A stretch of 64,000 nt of DNA from Streptomyces sp. R302 (GCF_012927245.1 NZ_JABBGE010000002.1:186001-250000), one strand, 5' to 3'; shown: positions 11,163 through 19,727, counted from the stretch's first letter. A program made the numbers and translations. The notes: generated by a model from the sequence alone, not told the origin.

Positions 11163-11412
11163 GTGCCCACCCGTCGCTCCCGTCGCGGGCGCCGCCGCCG
11201 CTCCGTTGTGGGCATACGTTCCGCTAGGGCGGAACGGGTGGGCACAACGGAACGGCACCGTTTGCGGGTGCTTCCGCTTCCGGGCCTGAACCCGCACCCG
11301 TACGGAGCCGTACAGCCGGTGCGGGTTCAGGCGCTGGAGCCTGGGCGCGGCAGGAGCGCGCCGTCCCGTGTGCCCACCCGTCCCGCCCTAGCGGGACGGG
11401 TGGGCACACGGG
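11163..11412. repeat. Cluster of three related inverted repeats upstream of glgB
   Basis: Within 250 bases: (a) a 22-base imperfect stem, 11203-11224 with 11229-11250, loop TAGG, four mismatches; (b) a 15-bp stem, 11284-11298 with 11318-11332, whose loop holds a smaller GTACGG/CCGTAC stem; (c) a perfect 22-bp stem with a G-T pair available outside it, 11365-11386 with 11391-11412, loop CCTA. Elements a and c share the core GTGCCCACCCGT...CGC and a CTAG-type loop, so they are copies of one palindromic family. An extra half-copy, GTGCCCACCCGT, lies at 11163-11174. They could terminate mak transcription or be a mobile hairpin element. Confidence 0.8.
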
Positions 11413-11503
11413 GGGGGGACATGGCCCGTTCGGCGGAGTTTCCGGGGGGGTTGTGGGGGTGTTGACATGTTCGTACATATTCCGAGCTTTCTGGAGGCCA
11501 CCG

Positions 11504-13717
11504 GTGACCGCCAAGACGCCCCGCACAGCGCCCCCTCTCGACCCCGGCGAGCGCGCGCGGCTGCTCGCCGGCGAGCATCACGACCCGCACGCCCTGCTCG
11601 GCGCGCACCCGGTGAAGGGCGGGATCGTCATCCGGGCGCTGCGCCCGTGGGCGAGCGGGGTGACGGCCGTGCTGCCGAAGGGGCGGAAGGTCCGGTTGAG
11701 CGACGACGGCGACGGGCTGTTCTCCGCGTTCGTCCCGCTGCTGCGGAAGGTCCCGGCGTACGAGCTCCGCGTGCGGTACGGCGACGACGAGCTCGCCGTA
11801 CAGGATCCGTACCGGCACCTGCCGTCGCTCGGCGAGCTGGACCTGCACCTGATCGGCGAGGGTCGGCACGAGGAGCTGTGGACGGCGCTCGGGTCGAGGG
11901 TGATGACGCACGGCGGCGTCACCGGCACCCGCTTCGCCGTCTGGGCGCCGAACGCCCGCGGCGTCCGCGTCACCGGCGACTTCACGCACTGGGACGGCAC
12001 CGGGCTGCCGATGCGGTCGCTCGGCTCGACCGGGGTGTGGGAGCTGTTCGTGCCCGGCGTCGGGGAGGGGGCGGTGTACAAGTACGACATCACCCGGCCC
12101 GACGGTTCGCACACCGTCCGCGCCGACCCGATGGCCCGCCGCACGGAGTGCCCCCCGGACACCGCCTCGATCGTCACCGAGTCGCACTACGCGTGGAGCG
12201 ACCAGGAGTGGATGGAGCGGCGCGGCGCCCGTCCGCCGCACGAGGCGCCGATCTCCGTGTACGAGCTCCATCTGCCGTCCTGGCGGCCTGGGCTGACGTA
12301 TCGCCAACTGGCCGACGAGCTGCCCGCCTACGTGCGCGAACTCGGTTTCACCCACGTCGAGTTCATGCCGGTCACCGAGCATCCCTTCGGCGGCTCCTGG
12401 GGCTACCAGGTCACGGGCTTCTACGCGCCGACGGCCCGCCTCGGCACCCCGGACGACTTCAAGTTCCTGGTGGACGCGCTGCACCGGGCCGGGATCGGCG
12501 TCCTGATGGACTGGGTGCCGGCGCACTTCCCGAAGGACGACTGGGCGCTGGCCGAGTTCGACGGCCGGCCGCTGTACGAGCACGCGGACCCGCGCCGCTC
12601 GCACCACCCGGACTGGGGGACCCTGGAGTTCGACTACGGCCGCAAGGAGGTGCGCAACTTCCTGGTCGCCAACGCGGTGTACTGGTGCCAGGAGTTCCAC
12701 GTCGACGGCCTGCGGGTGGACGCGGTCGCGTCGATGCTCTACCTGGACTACTCCCGCGAGTACGGCGAGTGGCTGCCGAACGAGTACGGCGGCCGGGAGA
12801 ACCTGGACGCGGTCGCCTTCCTCCAGGAGATGAACGCCACCGTCTACCGCCGCTGCCCCGGCATCGTCACCTTCGCCGAGGAGTCGACCGCCTGGGACGG
12901 GGTGACGCGGGCGACGGACCTGGTCGGCCCCGGCGGTCACGGCGGGCTCGGCTTCGGCATGAAGTGGAACATGGGCTGGATGCACGACTCGCTCCAGTAC
13001 ATGGAGAAGGAGGCCGTGCACCGCAAGTACCACCACCACGAGATGACCTTCTCGATGGTGTACGCGTACAGCGAGAACTACATCCTGCCGATCTCGCACG
13101 ACGAGGTGGTGCACGGCAAGCGGGCGCTCGTCTCGAAGATGCCCGGCGACTGGTGGCAGCGGCGCGCCAACCACCGCGCCTACCTGGGCTTCATGTGGGC
13201 CCACCCTGGCAAGCAACTCCTCTTCATGGGGCAGGAGTTCGCGCAGGGCTCGGAGTGGTCGGCGGACCGCGGGCCGGAGTGGTGGCTGCTCGATCCGGCG
13301 TACGGGGCTGAGGCCGACCACCGGGGCGTGAAGGACCTCGTGCGGGACCTGAACCGGGTCTACACGGCGACGCCCTCGCTGTGGGAGCGGGACACCGTGC
13401 CGGAGGGCTTCCAGTGGGTGGTCGGGGACGCCGCCGACGACAACGTCCTCGCCTTCCTCCGCTACGACGGCTTCGGCTCGCCGCTCCTCGCGGTCTGCAA
13501 CTTCTCCCCCGTCGTCCGGCACGACTACCGGCTCGGCGTGCCGGACGCCTTCGCCGCCTGGGGCGAGGTGCTGAACACGGACGCGGCCCGGTACGGCGGT
13601 TCGGACGTGGTCGGCACCGACCCGGTGAAGACCGAGTCGGTGCCGTGGCACGGGCGGCCGGCGAGCGTCCGGATGACGCTGCCGCCGCTCGCGACGGTCT
13701 GGCTCAGGCCCGCCTGA
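11504..13717 (+). CDS. glgB: 1,4-alpha-glucan branching enzyme
   Basis: A 737-residue GH13_9 enzyme that introduces alpha-1,6 branches into the GlgE product. N-terminal modules (about 15-105 and a CBM48 with [17 protein letters not shown]) precede the catalytic barrel, which has [18 protein letters not shown] (nucleophile Asp), [12 protein letters not shown] (acid/base Glu) and [12 protein letters not shown] (third Asp), then the all-beta C-domain. GTG 11504 lies six bases after GGAGG and gives the expected N-terminus [27 protein letters not shown] at 11462-11467 with an AT-rich TACATAT at 11474-11480 is the probable promoter. It is separated from mak by the hairpin cluster. The last codons run into a 15-bp tandem repeat. 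Confidence 0.95.
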   Translation: MTAKTPRTAPPLDPGERARLLAGEHHDPHALLGAHPVKGGIVIRALRPWASGVTAVLPKGRKVRLSDDGDGLFSAFVPLLRKVPAYELRVRYGDDELAVQDPYRHLPSLGELDLHLIGEGRHEELWTALGSRVMTHGGVTGTRFAVWAPNARGVRVTGDFTHWDGTGLPMRSLGSTGVWELFVPGVGEGAVYKYDITRPDGSHTVRADPMARRTECPPDTASIVTESHYAWSDQEWMERRGARPPHEAPISVYELHLPSWRPGLTYRQLADELPAYVRELGFTHVEFMPVTEHPFGGSWGYQVTGFYAPTARLGTPDDFKFLVDALHRAGIGVLMDWVPAHFPKDDWALAEFDGRPLYEHADPRRSHHPDWGTLEFDYGRKEVRNFLVANAVYWCQEFHVDGLRVDAVASMLYLDYSREYGEWLPNEYGGRENLDAVAFLQEMNATVYRRCPGIVTFAEESTAWDGVTRATDLVGPGGHGGLGFGMKWNMGWMHDSLQYMEKEAVHRKYHHHEMTFSMVYAYSENYILPISHDEVVHGKRALVSKMPGDWWQRRANHRAYLGFMWAHPGKQLLFMGQEFAQGSEWSADRGPEWWLLDPAYGAEADHRGVKDLVRDLNRVYTATPSLWERDTVPEGFQWVVGDAADDNVLAFLRYDGFGSPLLAVCNFSPVVRHDYRLGVPDAFAAWGEVLNTDAARYGGSDVVGTDPVKTESVPWHGRPASVRMTLPPLATVWLRPA

Positions 13718-13760
13718 CTCAGGCCCGCCCGGCTCAGGCCCGCCCGGCTCAGGCCCGCCG
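13701..13760. repeat. 15-bp tandem repeat (four copies) bridging the ends of glgB and helD
   Basis: Four consecutive copies of GGCTCAGGCCCGCCN: 13701-13715, 13716-13730 (one change), 13731-13745 and 13746-13760. The array supplies the last five codons and the stop of glgB on one strand and the last codons and stop of the helicase gene on the other, with about 30 bases between the two stops. Confidence 0.9.
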
Positions 13761-15992
13761 GACGATCCCGAGCCGCTGGGTGGCCCGGGTCAGCGCCACG
13801 TACAGGTCGTTCGTGCCGTGCGGGGCGCCGGCCCGGATGCCGTCCGGGTCGACGACGAGGACCGTGTCGAACTCGAGGCCCTTCGCCTGGCGGGGGTCGA
13901 GGAGGACCACCGGCCGGGTGAGGTCGGGCTTCTCGCCGTACGAGGCGTCGGGGAGGGCCGCGACCAGGGCGGGCAGCAGCTCCGCGGGGGCGATCACCGC
14001 GAGCCGGCCCTCGGCGCCGCGCTCGGCCGCGACGGCGTCGGCGGTCTCCTTCACCGGGTCCTCTGCGGTGCGGTCCCAGGGCTCGACGCCGGTGGAGCGG
14101 ACCGAGCCGGGCGGCTCGAAGGCCGGGTCGTCCTCGCGGCGCACGGCGGCGGCGACCGCCATGATCTCAGCGGGCGTGCGGTAGTTGACGCCCAGCCTCA
14201 CGTGCTGCCAGCGGTCCTCCACGTACGGGGTGAGGATCCGCTCCCACGCGCCGACGCCGGCCGGGTCGCCGGTCTGCGCCGGGTCGCCGACGAGGGTCAT
14301 GGAGCGGGTGGGGCTGCGGCGCATGAGCAGGCGCCACTGCATGGCGGACAGCTCCTGCGCCTCGTCGACGACGATGTGGCCGAAGGCCCAGGTGCGGTCG
14401 GCGGCGGCCCGCTCGGCGGCGGTGCGGTGGTCGGCCTCCTCGTGGCGCTCGGCGAACCGCTCGGCGTCGATGATGTCGTGCGCGGACAGCACCTCGGACG
14501 CGTCCTCGTCGAGCTCCTCCTTGTCCTCGAACTCGTAGGTGCGGGAGGCGAAGGAGACGTCGAGGACGCCCTGCGCGTACTGCACCTGCCGCTGCCGCTC
14601 GGCCTCCTGCGCGGCGCGCTCGGCGGAGTCGTCGTGGCCGAGGAGCTCGGCCGCCTCGTCGAGGAGCGGTACGTCGCCCGGGGTCCACGCGCCGGCCCCG
14701 GCGCCGCCGCAGCGGATCGCCGCCGCGTCCTCCTCGGGGAGGTGGGTGGGCTCGGCGAGGTAGTCGGCGAGGAAGGCCTCGGGGGTCAGTTCCGGCCAGA
14801 GCTCGTCGATGGCGGCGTGCACGTCGGGGTTGGCGGCGATGCCCTTGGCGAGCAGGGCGATGTCGTCGGGGCCGAGGAAGTTCGGGCCGCCGTACGGGTC
14901 GGCGCCGATCCGGTCGGCGAGCTGCGCGGCGAGCGCGTCGAGGATCCGGAAGGCGAAGTAGGGGCGGGCGAGGTTGTGCGGCAGGGCGGTCTCGCGGGCC
15001 TTGTGGCGGGCCTCCAGGGCCATGTCCCAGTCGATGACGAGGTCGCCGTCCTCGTGCGGGACGACGAGCGGCGCGCCGCGCTCGGGGACCTGCTGCCGGT
15101 CGCGTACGGCCCCGGCGAGGGCGGCGGCCATCCGGACGTCGCCCTTCACGGCGGCGGCGCGGGGGGTGTCCGTGCCGGTGGCGCGGACGCCGGGGTACAG
15201 CTCGCCGGGGGTGGCGAGGAGGACGCCGGTCTCGCCGAGCGAGGGCAGCACGTTGCCGATGTAGCCGAGGAAGGCCGGGTTGGGGCCGACGATGAGGACG
15301 GCGCGCTTGGCGAGCTGCTCGCGGTGGGCGTAGAGGAGGTACGCGGCGCGGTGCAGGGCGACGGCGGTCTTGCCGGTGCCGGGGCCGCCCTCGACGACGA
15401 GGACGCCGTGGTGCGGGGAGCGGATGATGGCGTCCTGCTCGGCCTGGATGGTCTGCACGATGTCGTGCATGCGGCCGGTGCGGGCGGCGTCGAGCGCGGC
15501 GAGGAGGACCTCGTCGGCGTCCCGGCCCTCGTGCCCGGAGCGGCTGCGGTCGGCGAGGTCGAGGACCTCGTCGTGGAGCGAGACGACCTCGCGGCCCCGG
15601 GTGGTGATGTGTCGGCGGCGGCTGAGGCCCATGGGCTCGTGGCCGGTGGCGAGGTAGAAGGGGCGGGCGACCTCGGCGCGCCAGTCGACCACCAGCGGGG
15701 TGCGCTGCGGGTCGTCCTCGCGCAGCCCGATACGGCCGATGTGGTGGTCGCGGCCGTCCTGGAAGACGAGCCGGCCGAAGCAGAGCCCGGTCTCCCCTGC
15801 GTTGAAGGCGGCGAGCAGCCCCGACTGCTCGGCCACCAGGATGTCCCGCTCCAGGCGCGACTGCGCGCTCCCGGTCCCGGACGTCCCGAGCGCCTCGCCC
15901 ACGGCGGCCTCGGCCCGGTCCCTCAGGTCGTCGAGCCGCGCGTAGAGCGAGGTGATGAATTTCTGCTCGTCCCGAATTGGCTCGGTTGACAA
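13749..15992 (-). CDS. HelD-type superfamily-1 helicase (RNA polymerase recycling factor family)
   Basis: A 747-residue UvrD-like ATPase of actinobacterial HelD layout. A coiled-coil-like N-terminus (about 10-60) precedes a Q-motif-like IVQTIQAEQDAIIRSP (178-193), Walker A EGGPGTGKTAVAL (201-213), the DEAQ box VVDEAQELSAMQW, and C-terminal motifs NYRTPAEIM, AKGLEFDTVLVVDP and YVALTRATQRLGIV. Known relatives detach RNA polymerase from DNA, and HelR members protect it from rifamycins. I saw no recognisable rifamycin-associated element upstream, so antibiotic induction cannot be claimed. The start is TTG at 15990-15992, six bases after GGGAG. The stop lies inside the 15-bp tandem array. The 140-base leader region is unusual and is annotated separately. 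Confidence 0.88.
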   Translation of the reverse strand: MSTEPIRDEQKFITSLYARLDDLRDRAEAAVGEALGTSGTGSAQSRLERDILVAEQSGLLAAFNAGETGLCFGRLVFQDGRDHHIGRIGLREDDPQRTPLVVDWRAEVARPFYLATGHEPMGLSRRRHITTRGREVVSLHDEVLDLADRSRSGHEGRDADEVLLAALDAARTGRMHDIVQTIQAEQDAIIRSPHHGVLVVEGGPGTGKTAVALHRAAYLLYAHREQLAKRAVLIVGPNPAFLGYIGNVLPSLGETGVLLATPGELYPGVRATGTDTPRAAAVKGDVRMAAALAGAVRDRQQVPERGAPLVVPHEDGDLVIDWDMALEARHKARETALPHNLARPYFAFRILDALAAQLADRIGADPYGGPNFLGPDDIALLAKGIAANPDVHAAIDELWPELTPEAFLADYLAEPTHLPEEDAAAIRCGGAGAGAWTPGDVPLLDEAAELLGHDDSAERAAQEAERQRQVQYAQGVLDVSFASRTYEFEDKEELDEDASEVLSAHDIIDAERFAERHEEADHRTAAERAAADRTWAFGHIVVDEAQELSAMQWRLLMRRSPTRSMTLVGDPAQTGDPAGVGAWERILTPYVEDRWQHVRLGVNYRTPAEIMAVAAAVRREDDPAFEPPGSVRSTGVEPWDRTAEDPVKETADAVAAERGAEGRLAVIAPAELLPALVAALPDASYGEKPDLTRPVVLLDPRQAKGLEFDTVLVVDPDGIRAGAPHGTNDLYVALTRATQRLGIVRRA

Positions 15993-16015
15993 TTCGACTC
16001 CCAGCGCGATACAGT
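15986..16015 (+). promoter_or_regulatory. Consensus-like sigma70 (HrdB) promoter pointing away from helD
   Basis: TTGACA (15986-15991), an 18-base spacer and TACAGT (16010-16015) on the plus strand. The -35 overlaps the helD start codon. The predicted start near 16022 would launch an RNA antisense to the helD leader. Confidence 0.6.
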
Positions 16016-16021
16016 GCCTTT

Positions 16022-16128
16022 AGTGAAATGCTCCGTGAATTCGTTACGACATCATCGCGAACGGGCACACGGAATTCACCAATATAGGCGCCGTACCACC
16101 CCGACTGTCAATTCGGCCGGGGTTTTTT
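16022..16128 (+). ncRNA. Candidate ~107-nt small antisense RNA over the helD leader
   Basis: The region begins at the predicted start of the TTGACA/TACAGT promoter and ends in an intrinsic-terminator-like hairpin: CCCCG (16099-16103) pairs with CGGGG (16118-16122) and is followed by six T (16123-16128). Inside, GTGAATTC (16035-16042) can pair with GAATTCAC (16072-16079). Alternatively TCCGTG (16032-16037) can pair with CACGGA (16068-16073). No reading frame of note is present. T-tracts are rare after Streptomyces genes, so this one stands out. A competing reading is that the T-run is an A-tract UP element for the helD promoter on the other strand. Confidence 0.4.
16081..16111 (-). promoter_or_regulatory. 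Probable helD promoter
   Basis: On the minus strand TTGACA (16111-16106) and TATATT (16086-16081) are separated by 19 bases, with an A6 run about eleven bases upstream of the -35. The predicted start near 16074 gives an untranslated leader of about 80 bases before the TTG start of helD. The long spacer would weaken it. Confidence 0.5.
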
Positions 16129-16135
16129 CATGCCC

Positions 16136-17014
16136 TCACGCGGCTTCGGTGTGGCGCAGGATCTCCTGCGCGAGCGGGTCGTGGACCTCGGGCGGAAGGG
16201 CGTGGCCCATGCCGGGGATCTCGGCGATCCGGGCGCCGCGGATCACCTGGGCGAGGTGCTCGGCGTGCGGCGCCGGGGTGACCGGCTCGGCCGGGGCGGA
16301 GATCACCAGGGTGGGGACCTCGGTGGCGGACAGCCGTTCCGTACGGACGAGGTCGGAGTAGTCGGCGCGGGCGTGGGCGGTGCCGGGGACGTGGTGCCCG
16401 GTGTGGGCGACGATCCGGCGCTCCTGGGCGCGGAACCACTCCGCGTCGAAGGGCAGGACGTCGCCGGCGAGGGCCCGCCAGTGCGCGACCCGGACGTCCA
16501 GCTCTCCCTCCAGGTCCCGGCCCTCGGCCGGCCGCGACCACAGCTCCATCAGCTCGGCGGAGGGGCCGGGCAGCTCCTCGACCGGGGTCGGGGTCCCGTC
16601 CGGGGCGGTGTACGGGGTGGTGCTGAGCGCGGTGGCGCCGATGAGGGTCGCGCCGAGCAACCGGTCCGGGTGGTCGGCGACCAGCAGCTGGGCGATCAGT
16701 CCGCCCATGGACATGCCCACCACATGGGCCCGCTCGACACCGCACGCGTCCAGGACGGCGACGGCGTCCTCGGCGAGCCGGGAGAGCGGGTAGGGCTTCT
16801 CGTCGAAGGCCCAGGTGGAGCGGCCGGTGTCCCGGTGGTCGTAGCGGATCACCCGGTGCCGGGCGGCGAGCCGCTCCACGAGGCCGTCGGGCCAGGCGAG
16901 CCCGGAGGCCTGCGCCCCCATGACCAGGAGCAGCGCGGGCAGGCCGGGGTCGCCCTGCTCCTCGACCCAGAGTCGTACGCCGGGCTCCACGTCCACAAAC
17001 CGTTCGCGCGTCAT
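16136..17014 (-). CDS. Alpha/beta-fold hydrolase
   Basis: A 292-residue soluble serine hydrolase. The nucleophile elbow GMSMGG (VVGMSMGGLIAQLLV, about 99-113) supplies the Ser, IPGMGHALPPE near the C-terminus supplies the catalytic His, and the oxyanion-hole region reads LLLVMGAQASGLAWPDGL. HRDTGRST is common in this family. The substrate cannot be told from sequence; relatives include esterases, lactonases and polyketide-tailoring enzymes. ATG 17014 follows GGAAGGGG. It shares strand with helD but is separated by about 140 bases containing the helD promoter, so it is probably an independent unit. Confidence 0.88.
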   Translation of the reverse strand: MTRERFVDVEPGVRLWVEEQGDPGLPALLLVMGAQASGLAWPDGLVERLAARHRVIRYDHRDTGRSTWAFDEKPYPLSRLAEDAVAVLDACGVERAHVVGMSMGGLIAQLLVADHPDRLLGATLIGATALSTTPYTAPDGTPTPVEELPGPSAELMELWSRPAEGRDLEGELDVRVAHWRALAGDVLPFDAEWFRAQERRIVAHTGHHVPGTAHARADYSDLVRTERLSATEVPTLVISAPAEPVTPAPHAEHLAQVIRGARIAEIPGMGHALPPEVHDPLAQEILRHTEAA

Positions 17015-17090
17015 GCCGCGCCCCTTCCGCCGAACTCAACGAGACGAGACGTATCGTATCGCCAATCTCCCGGGCCGAGTCAAGCGCGAA

Positions 17091-17124
17091 GAAGGGCGGG
17101 CCCCGGGGAGGGGTCCCGCCCTTC
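17091..17124 (-). terminator. Hairpin downstream of the reductase-hemerythrin gene
   Basis: GAAGGGCGGG (17091-17100) pairs perfectly with CCCGCCCTTC (17115-17124) around a 14-base loop. It lies between the minus-strand fusion gene that ends at 17258 and the hydrolase start, so it probably terminates the former. Confidence 0.65.
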
Positions 17125-17140
17125 GCTCGCGACGAGCCGT

Positions 17141-17202
17141 CTGGCTGTCCGGCTGTCCGGCTGTCCGGCTGTCTGGCTGTCTGGCTGTCTGGCTGTCCGG
17201 CT
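17141..17202. repeat. 8-bp tandem repeat, about 7.8 copies
   Basis: CTGGCTGT or CCGGCTGT repeated head to tail from 17141: C/T order T, C, C, C, T, T, T, then a partial C unit to 17202. It is non-coding, lies between a terminator and the 3' end of the neighbouring gene, and is likely to vary in copy number between strains. Confidence 0.92.
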
Positions 17203-17257
17203 CAGGCTCTTGCGGGCGCGGCCCCGGCGGTCAGCCCCGCCTCGTCGTGATCACGGT

Positions 17258-18121
17258 TCATGCGGCCGAGTCCGGCACGGCCGCTCTCAGCAGGGGGACG
17301 ACCTCGGCCTCCTCGTACGCGAAGTGGGTCTCCAGCTCCGCCCGCAGCCGCTCGAACTCGGGCCGCAGCTGCTCCGGTCCCGTCCCGTCGACCCGGGCGA
17401 GCAGCTCCCGCAGGCCGTCGAGCGCGCGGGAGACGGTGGCGTGTTCGGCGTGGAGCCGCTCGAAGACCCGGGCCTTCCCGGGGAACTCGCGGGCCAGGTA
17501 CGGGAAGAGGCCGGCGTCCTCGCCGCCGTGGTGCCGGGCGAGGCCCGAGCAGAAGGTGAGGCAGTGGCGGCGGAGCTCCACCGTCAGATCGGCCGTGCCC
17601 GGCGCGGCGAGGCCCTCGGCGAGGGCGGCGAGTTCGTCGCGCAGCCAGTCGTGGACCTTCACCAGCTCGTCGGCGAGGGCGTCGAGCCGGTTCGGCGGGG
17701 TGTAGTCGTCGGCCGGGATCCGGTGGAGGACGACGACGGGCAGGACCCGGCTCGTCTGCTTCTGGTAGTCGGCGTAGCCGGGGGCGACGGCGATGACCTT
17801 GGCGAAGAGTTCGTCCCGCTCGGCGCCGGTCGCGGCGACGGCGGTGGCCTGCCAGCTGTCCTCGCCCAGCTCCACGGTCACCGTGGGGTTGACGAGGATG
17901 TTGCGGTACCAGTCCGGGTGGCGGTCGGAGCCGCCGGCCGAGCCGACGACGAGCAGCCGGTCGCCGTCCTCGGCGAATCCGAGCGGAGTGGTGTGTTCTT
18001 TTCCGGACCGGGCGCCGGTGGTGGTGAGGAGAAGGAGCACCCAGCCCTCGAACGGGCCGCCGAGGCGTCCGGCGTTGGTGCGGAATTCTTCGATGATCGG
18101 GGTGTTGAAGTCGAGAGGCAA
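17258..18121 (-). CDS. F420/FMN-type nitroreductase (DDN family) fused to a hemerythrin domain
   Basis: A 287-residue two-domain protein. Residues about 1-135 match the deazaflavin-dependent reductase family (GWVLLLLTTTGARSGKEHTT, GSDRHPDWYRNILVNPTVTV, DELFAKVIAVAPGYADYQKQ). Residues about 150-280 form a four-helix hemerythrin domain with di-iron ligand candidates in KVHDWLR, RHHGGEDAGLFPYL, LHAEHATVS and HFAYEEAEVVPLL. The pairing suggests a redox enzyme whose activity is sensed or supported by an O2/NO-binding di-iron centre; that is inference. The start is TTG at 18119-18121 after AGGGACGG, because no upstream ATG or GTG fits the family N-terminus. It stands alone, with terminators on both sides. 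Confidence 0.85.
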   Translation of the reverse strand: MPLDFNTPIIEEFRTNAGRLGGPFEGWVLLLLTTTGARSGKEHTTPLGFAEDGDRLLVVGSAGGSDRHPDWYRNILVNPTVTVELGEDSWQATAVAATGAERDELFAKVIAVAPGYADYQKQTSRVLPVVVLHRIPADDYTPPNRLDALADELVKVHDWLRDELAALAEGLAAPGTADLTVELRRHCLTFCSGLARHHGGEDAGLFPYLAREFPGKARVFERLHAEHATVSRALDGLRELLARVDGTGPEQLRPEFERLRAELETHFAYEEAEVVPLLRAAVPDSAA

Positions 18122-18208
18122 CTGCCGTCCCTACTGTTCTCTTGCCTCCATGTCTCCGCTTTCGAGCGCGGACCGACACGCGACGCGAGGAGCCCCATTC
18201 TGACGCGG

Positions 18209-18294
18209 AGGCCCTTGACGGTGTCAAGGGCCTTCTTCGCGGGGCGGGTTCCTCCCGGTGCCCGGATCCGGCTCAAGGCCCGGGTCCCGGGAGG
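18209..18294 (-). terminator. Double hairpin after dctA
   Basis: Two stems lie in the gap after the dctA stop at 18339: CCTCCCGG (18251-18258) with CCGGGAGG (18287-18294), and AGGCCCTTGAC (18209-18219) with GTCAAGGGCCT (18223-18233), loop GGT. The second is a tight 11-bp hairpin, which could also block readthrough from the opposite direction. Confidence 0.65.
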
Positions 18295-18338
18295 AGGTTC
18301 GGTAGGGGTTCGGTAGGGATTCGGACGTGCGGAGGGGG

Positions 18339-19727
18339 TCAGACTCCGGTGCGGGCGCGCTCCTCGCCCTGGTCGCGCTGGTCGGGTACGGCGGTGGGGT
18401 CGGCGGCCTGGGTGGGGCCGACGGGCCCGGCGTGGTCGACGTGACTGTCGGCGAGACTCTTCTCGTCGAAGGGGAACTTCCCCGCCAGGACCTCCGTCAC
18501 CCGCGTCCGGTCGATCTCCTTCGTCCAGGTACCGACCAGGACGGTGGCGACGGCGTTGCCGGCGAAGTTGGTGAGGGCGCGGGCCTCGCTCATGAAGCGG
18601 TCGATGCCGACGATCAGGCCGACGCCGTCGACCAGGTCGGGGCGGTGCGACTGGAGGCCGCCGGCGAGGGTGGCGAGACCGGCGCCGGTGACGCCGGCGG
18701 CGCCCTTCGAGGCGATGATCATGAAGACGAGGAGGGAGATCTGCTCGCCGACCGAGAGCGGGTCGCCCATCGCCTCGGCGACGAAGAGCGAGGCCATCGT
18801 GAGGTAGATGGCGGTGCCGTCGAGGTTGAAGGAGTAGCCGGTGGGGACGGTGATGCCGACGACCGGCTTGGAGACGCCCAGGTGCTCCATCTTCGCGATC
18901 AGGCGCGGCAGCGCCGACTCGGAGGAGGAGGTCGAGAGGATCAGCAGGAACTCGCGGCCCAGGTACTTCAGGAGCGACCAGATGTTGACCCCGGCGACCA
19001 GCCGGAGCAGCGCGCCGAGGATGACGAAGACGAAGAGGGCGCAGGTCAGGTAGAAGCCGATCATGATGACGGCGAGCGACTTCAGGGCGTCGATGCCGGT
19101 GGCGCCGACCACGGCGGCGATGGCGCCGAAGGCGCCGACCGGGGCCACCCACATGATCATGGAGAGGATGCGGAAGACGAGCCGCTGGATGTGCCCGATG
19201 CCGCGGAGGACCGGCTCGCCGGCCGAGCCCATCGCCTGGAGCGCGAAGCCCGCCAGGAGGGCGACGAGCAGGGTCTGGAGGACCTCGCCCGCGGTGAAGG
19301 CGGAGACCAGGGTCTTCGGGATGATCCCGAGCAGGAAGTCGGCGGTGCCCTCGCTCGCGCCCTCCGCCTGCTTGGCACCGGCGTCGGCCAGTTCCTTGGT
19401 GAGGTGGAGGTTGGATCCAGGATCCAGGATATTGCCGACGACGAGACCGATCGCGAGTGCGACGGTCGACATCACCAGGAAGTAGCCGAGCGCGAGGCCG
19501 CCGACGGCGCCGACCTTGGCGGCCTTGCGGACCGAGCCGACGCCCAGCACGATCGTGCAGAAGATGATCGGCGAGATCATCATCTTGATGAGGTTCACGA
19601 AGCCGGTGCCCAGCGGCTTCAGTTCGACGGCCACGCCCGGGGCGAGGAAGCCGACGCCGATGCCGAGCAGGACGGCGCCGATCACGGCCAGATACAGATA
19701 GTGGGTGCGGTCCCGGCGTGCGGCCAC
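18339..19727 (-). CDS. dctA: C4-dicarboxylate:cation symporter (DctA family)
   Basis: A 462-residue DAACS-family inner-membrane transporter taking up succinate, fumarate or malate with protons or sodium. Diagnostic motifs are LIKMMISPIIFCTIVLG, the serine-rich hairpin STSSSESALPRL, GYSFNLDGTAIYLT in the unwound helix, and ASKGAAGVTGAGLATLA, all near the substrate site in glutamate/dicarboxylate carriers. The C-terminal 40 residues are a hydrophilic tail (DHAGPVGPTQAADPTAVPDQ) longer than in E. coli DctA. GTG 19727 follows GAGGAGG. It diverges from a CitA/DcuS-type sensor and its regulator, the classic arrangement for dicarboxylate-induced transport. Confidence 0.92.
   Translation of the reverse strand: MAARRDRTHYLYLAVIGAVLLGIGVGFLAPGVAVELKPLGTGFVNLIKMMISPIIFCTIVLGVGSVRKAAKVGAVGGLALGYFLVMSTVALAIGLVVGNILDPGSNLHLTKELADAGAKQAEGASEGTADFLLGIIPKTLVSAFTAGEVLQTLLVALLAGFALQAMGSAGEPVLRGIGHIQRLVFRILSMIMWVAPVGAFGAIAAVVGATGIDALKSLAVIMIGFYLTCALFVFVILGALLRLVAGVNIWSLLKYLGREFLLILSTSSSESALPRLIAKMEHLGVSKPVVGITVPTGYSFNLDGTAIYLTMASLFVAEAMGDPLSVGEQISLLVFMIIASKGAAGVTGAGLATLAGGLQSHRPDLVDGVGLIVGIDRFMSEARALTNFAGNAVATVLVGTWTKEIDRTRVTEVLAGKFPFDEKSLADSHVDHAGPVGPTQAADPTAVPDQRDQGEERARTGV

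Noticed and set aside
15986-16130. Rifamycin-associated element upstream of the HelD-type gene
   Set aside because: I saw no inverted repeat resembling the published element; rifamycin induction is therefore not claimed.
17141-17202. Short tandem array as CRISPR or replication iterons
   Set aside because: 8-bp units without spacers, no cas genes, no dnaA boxes or origin context.
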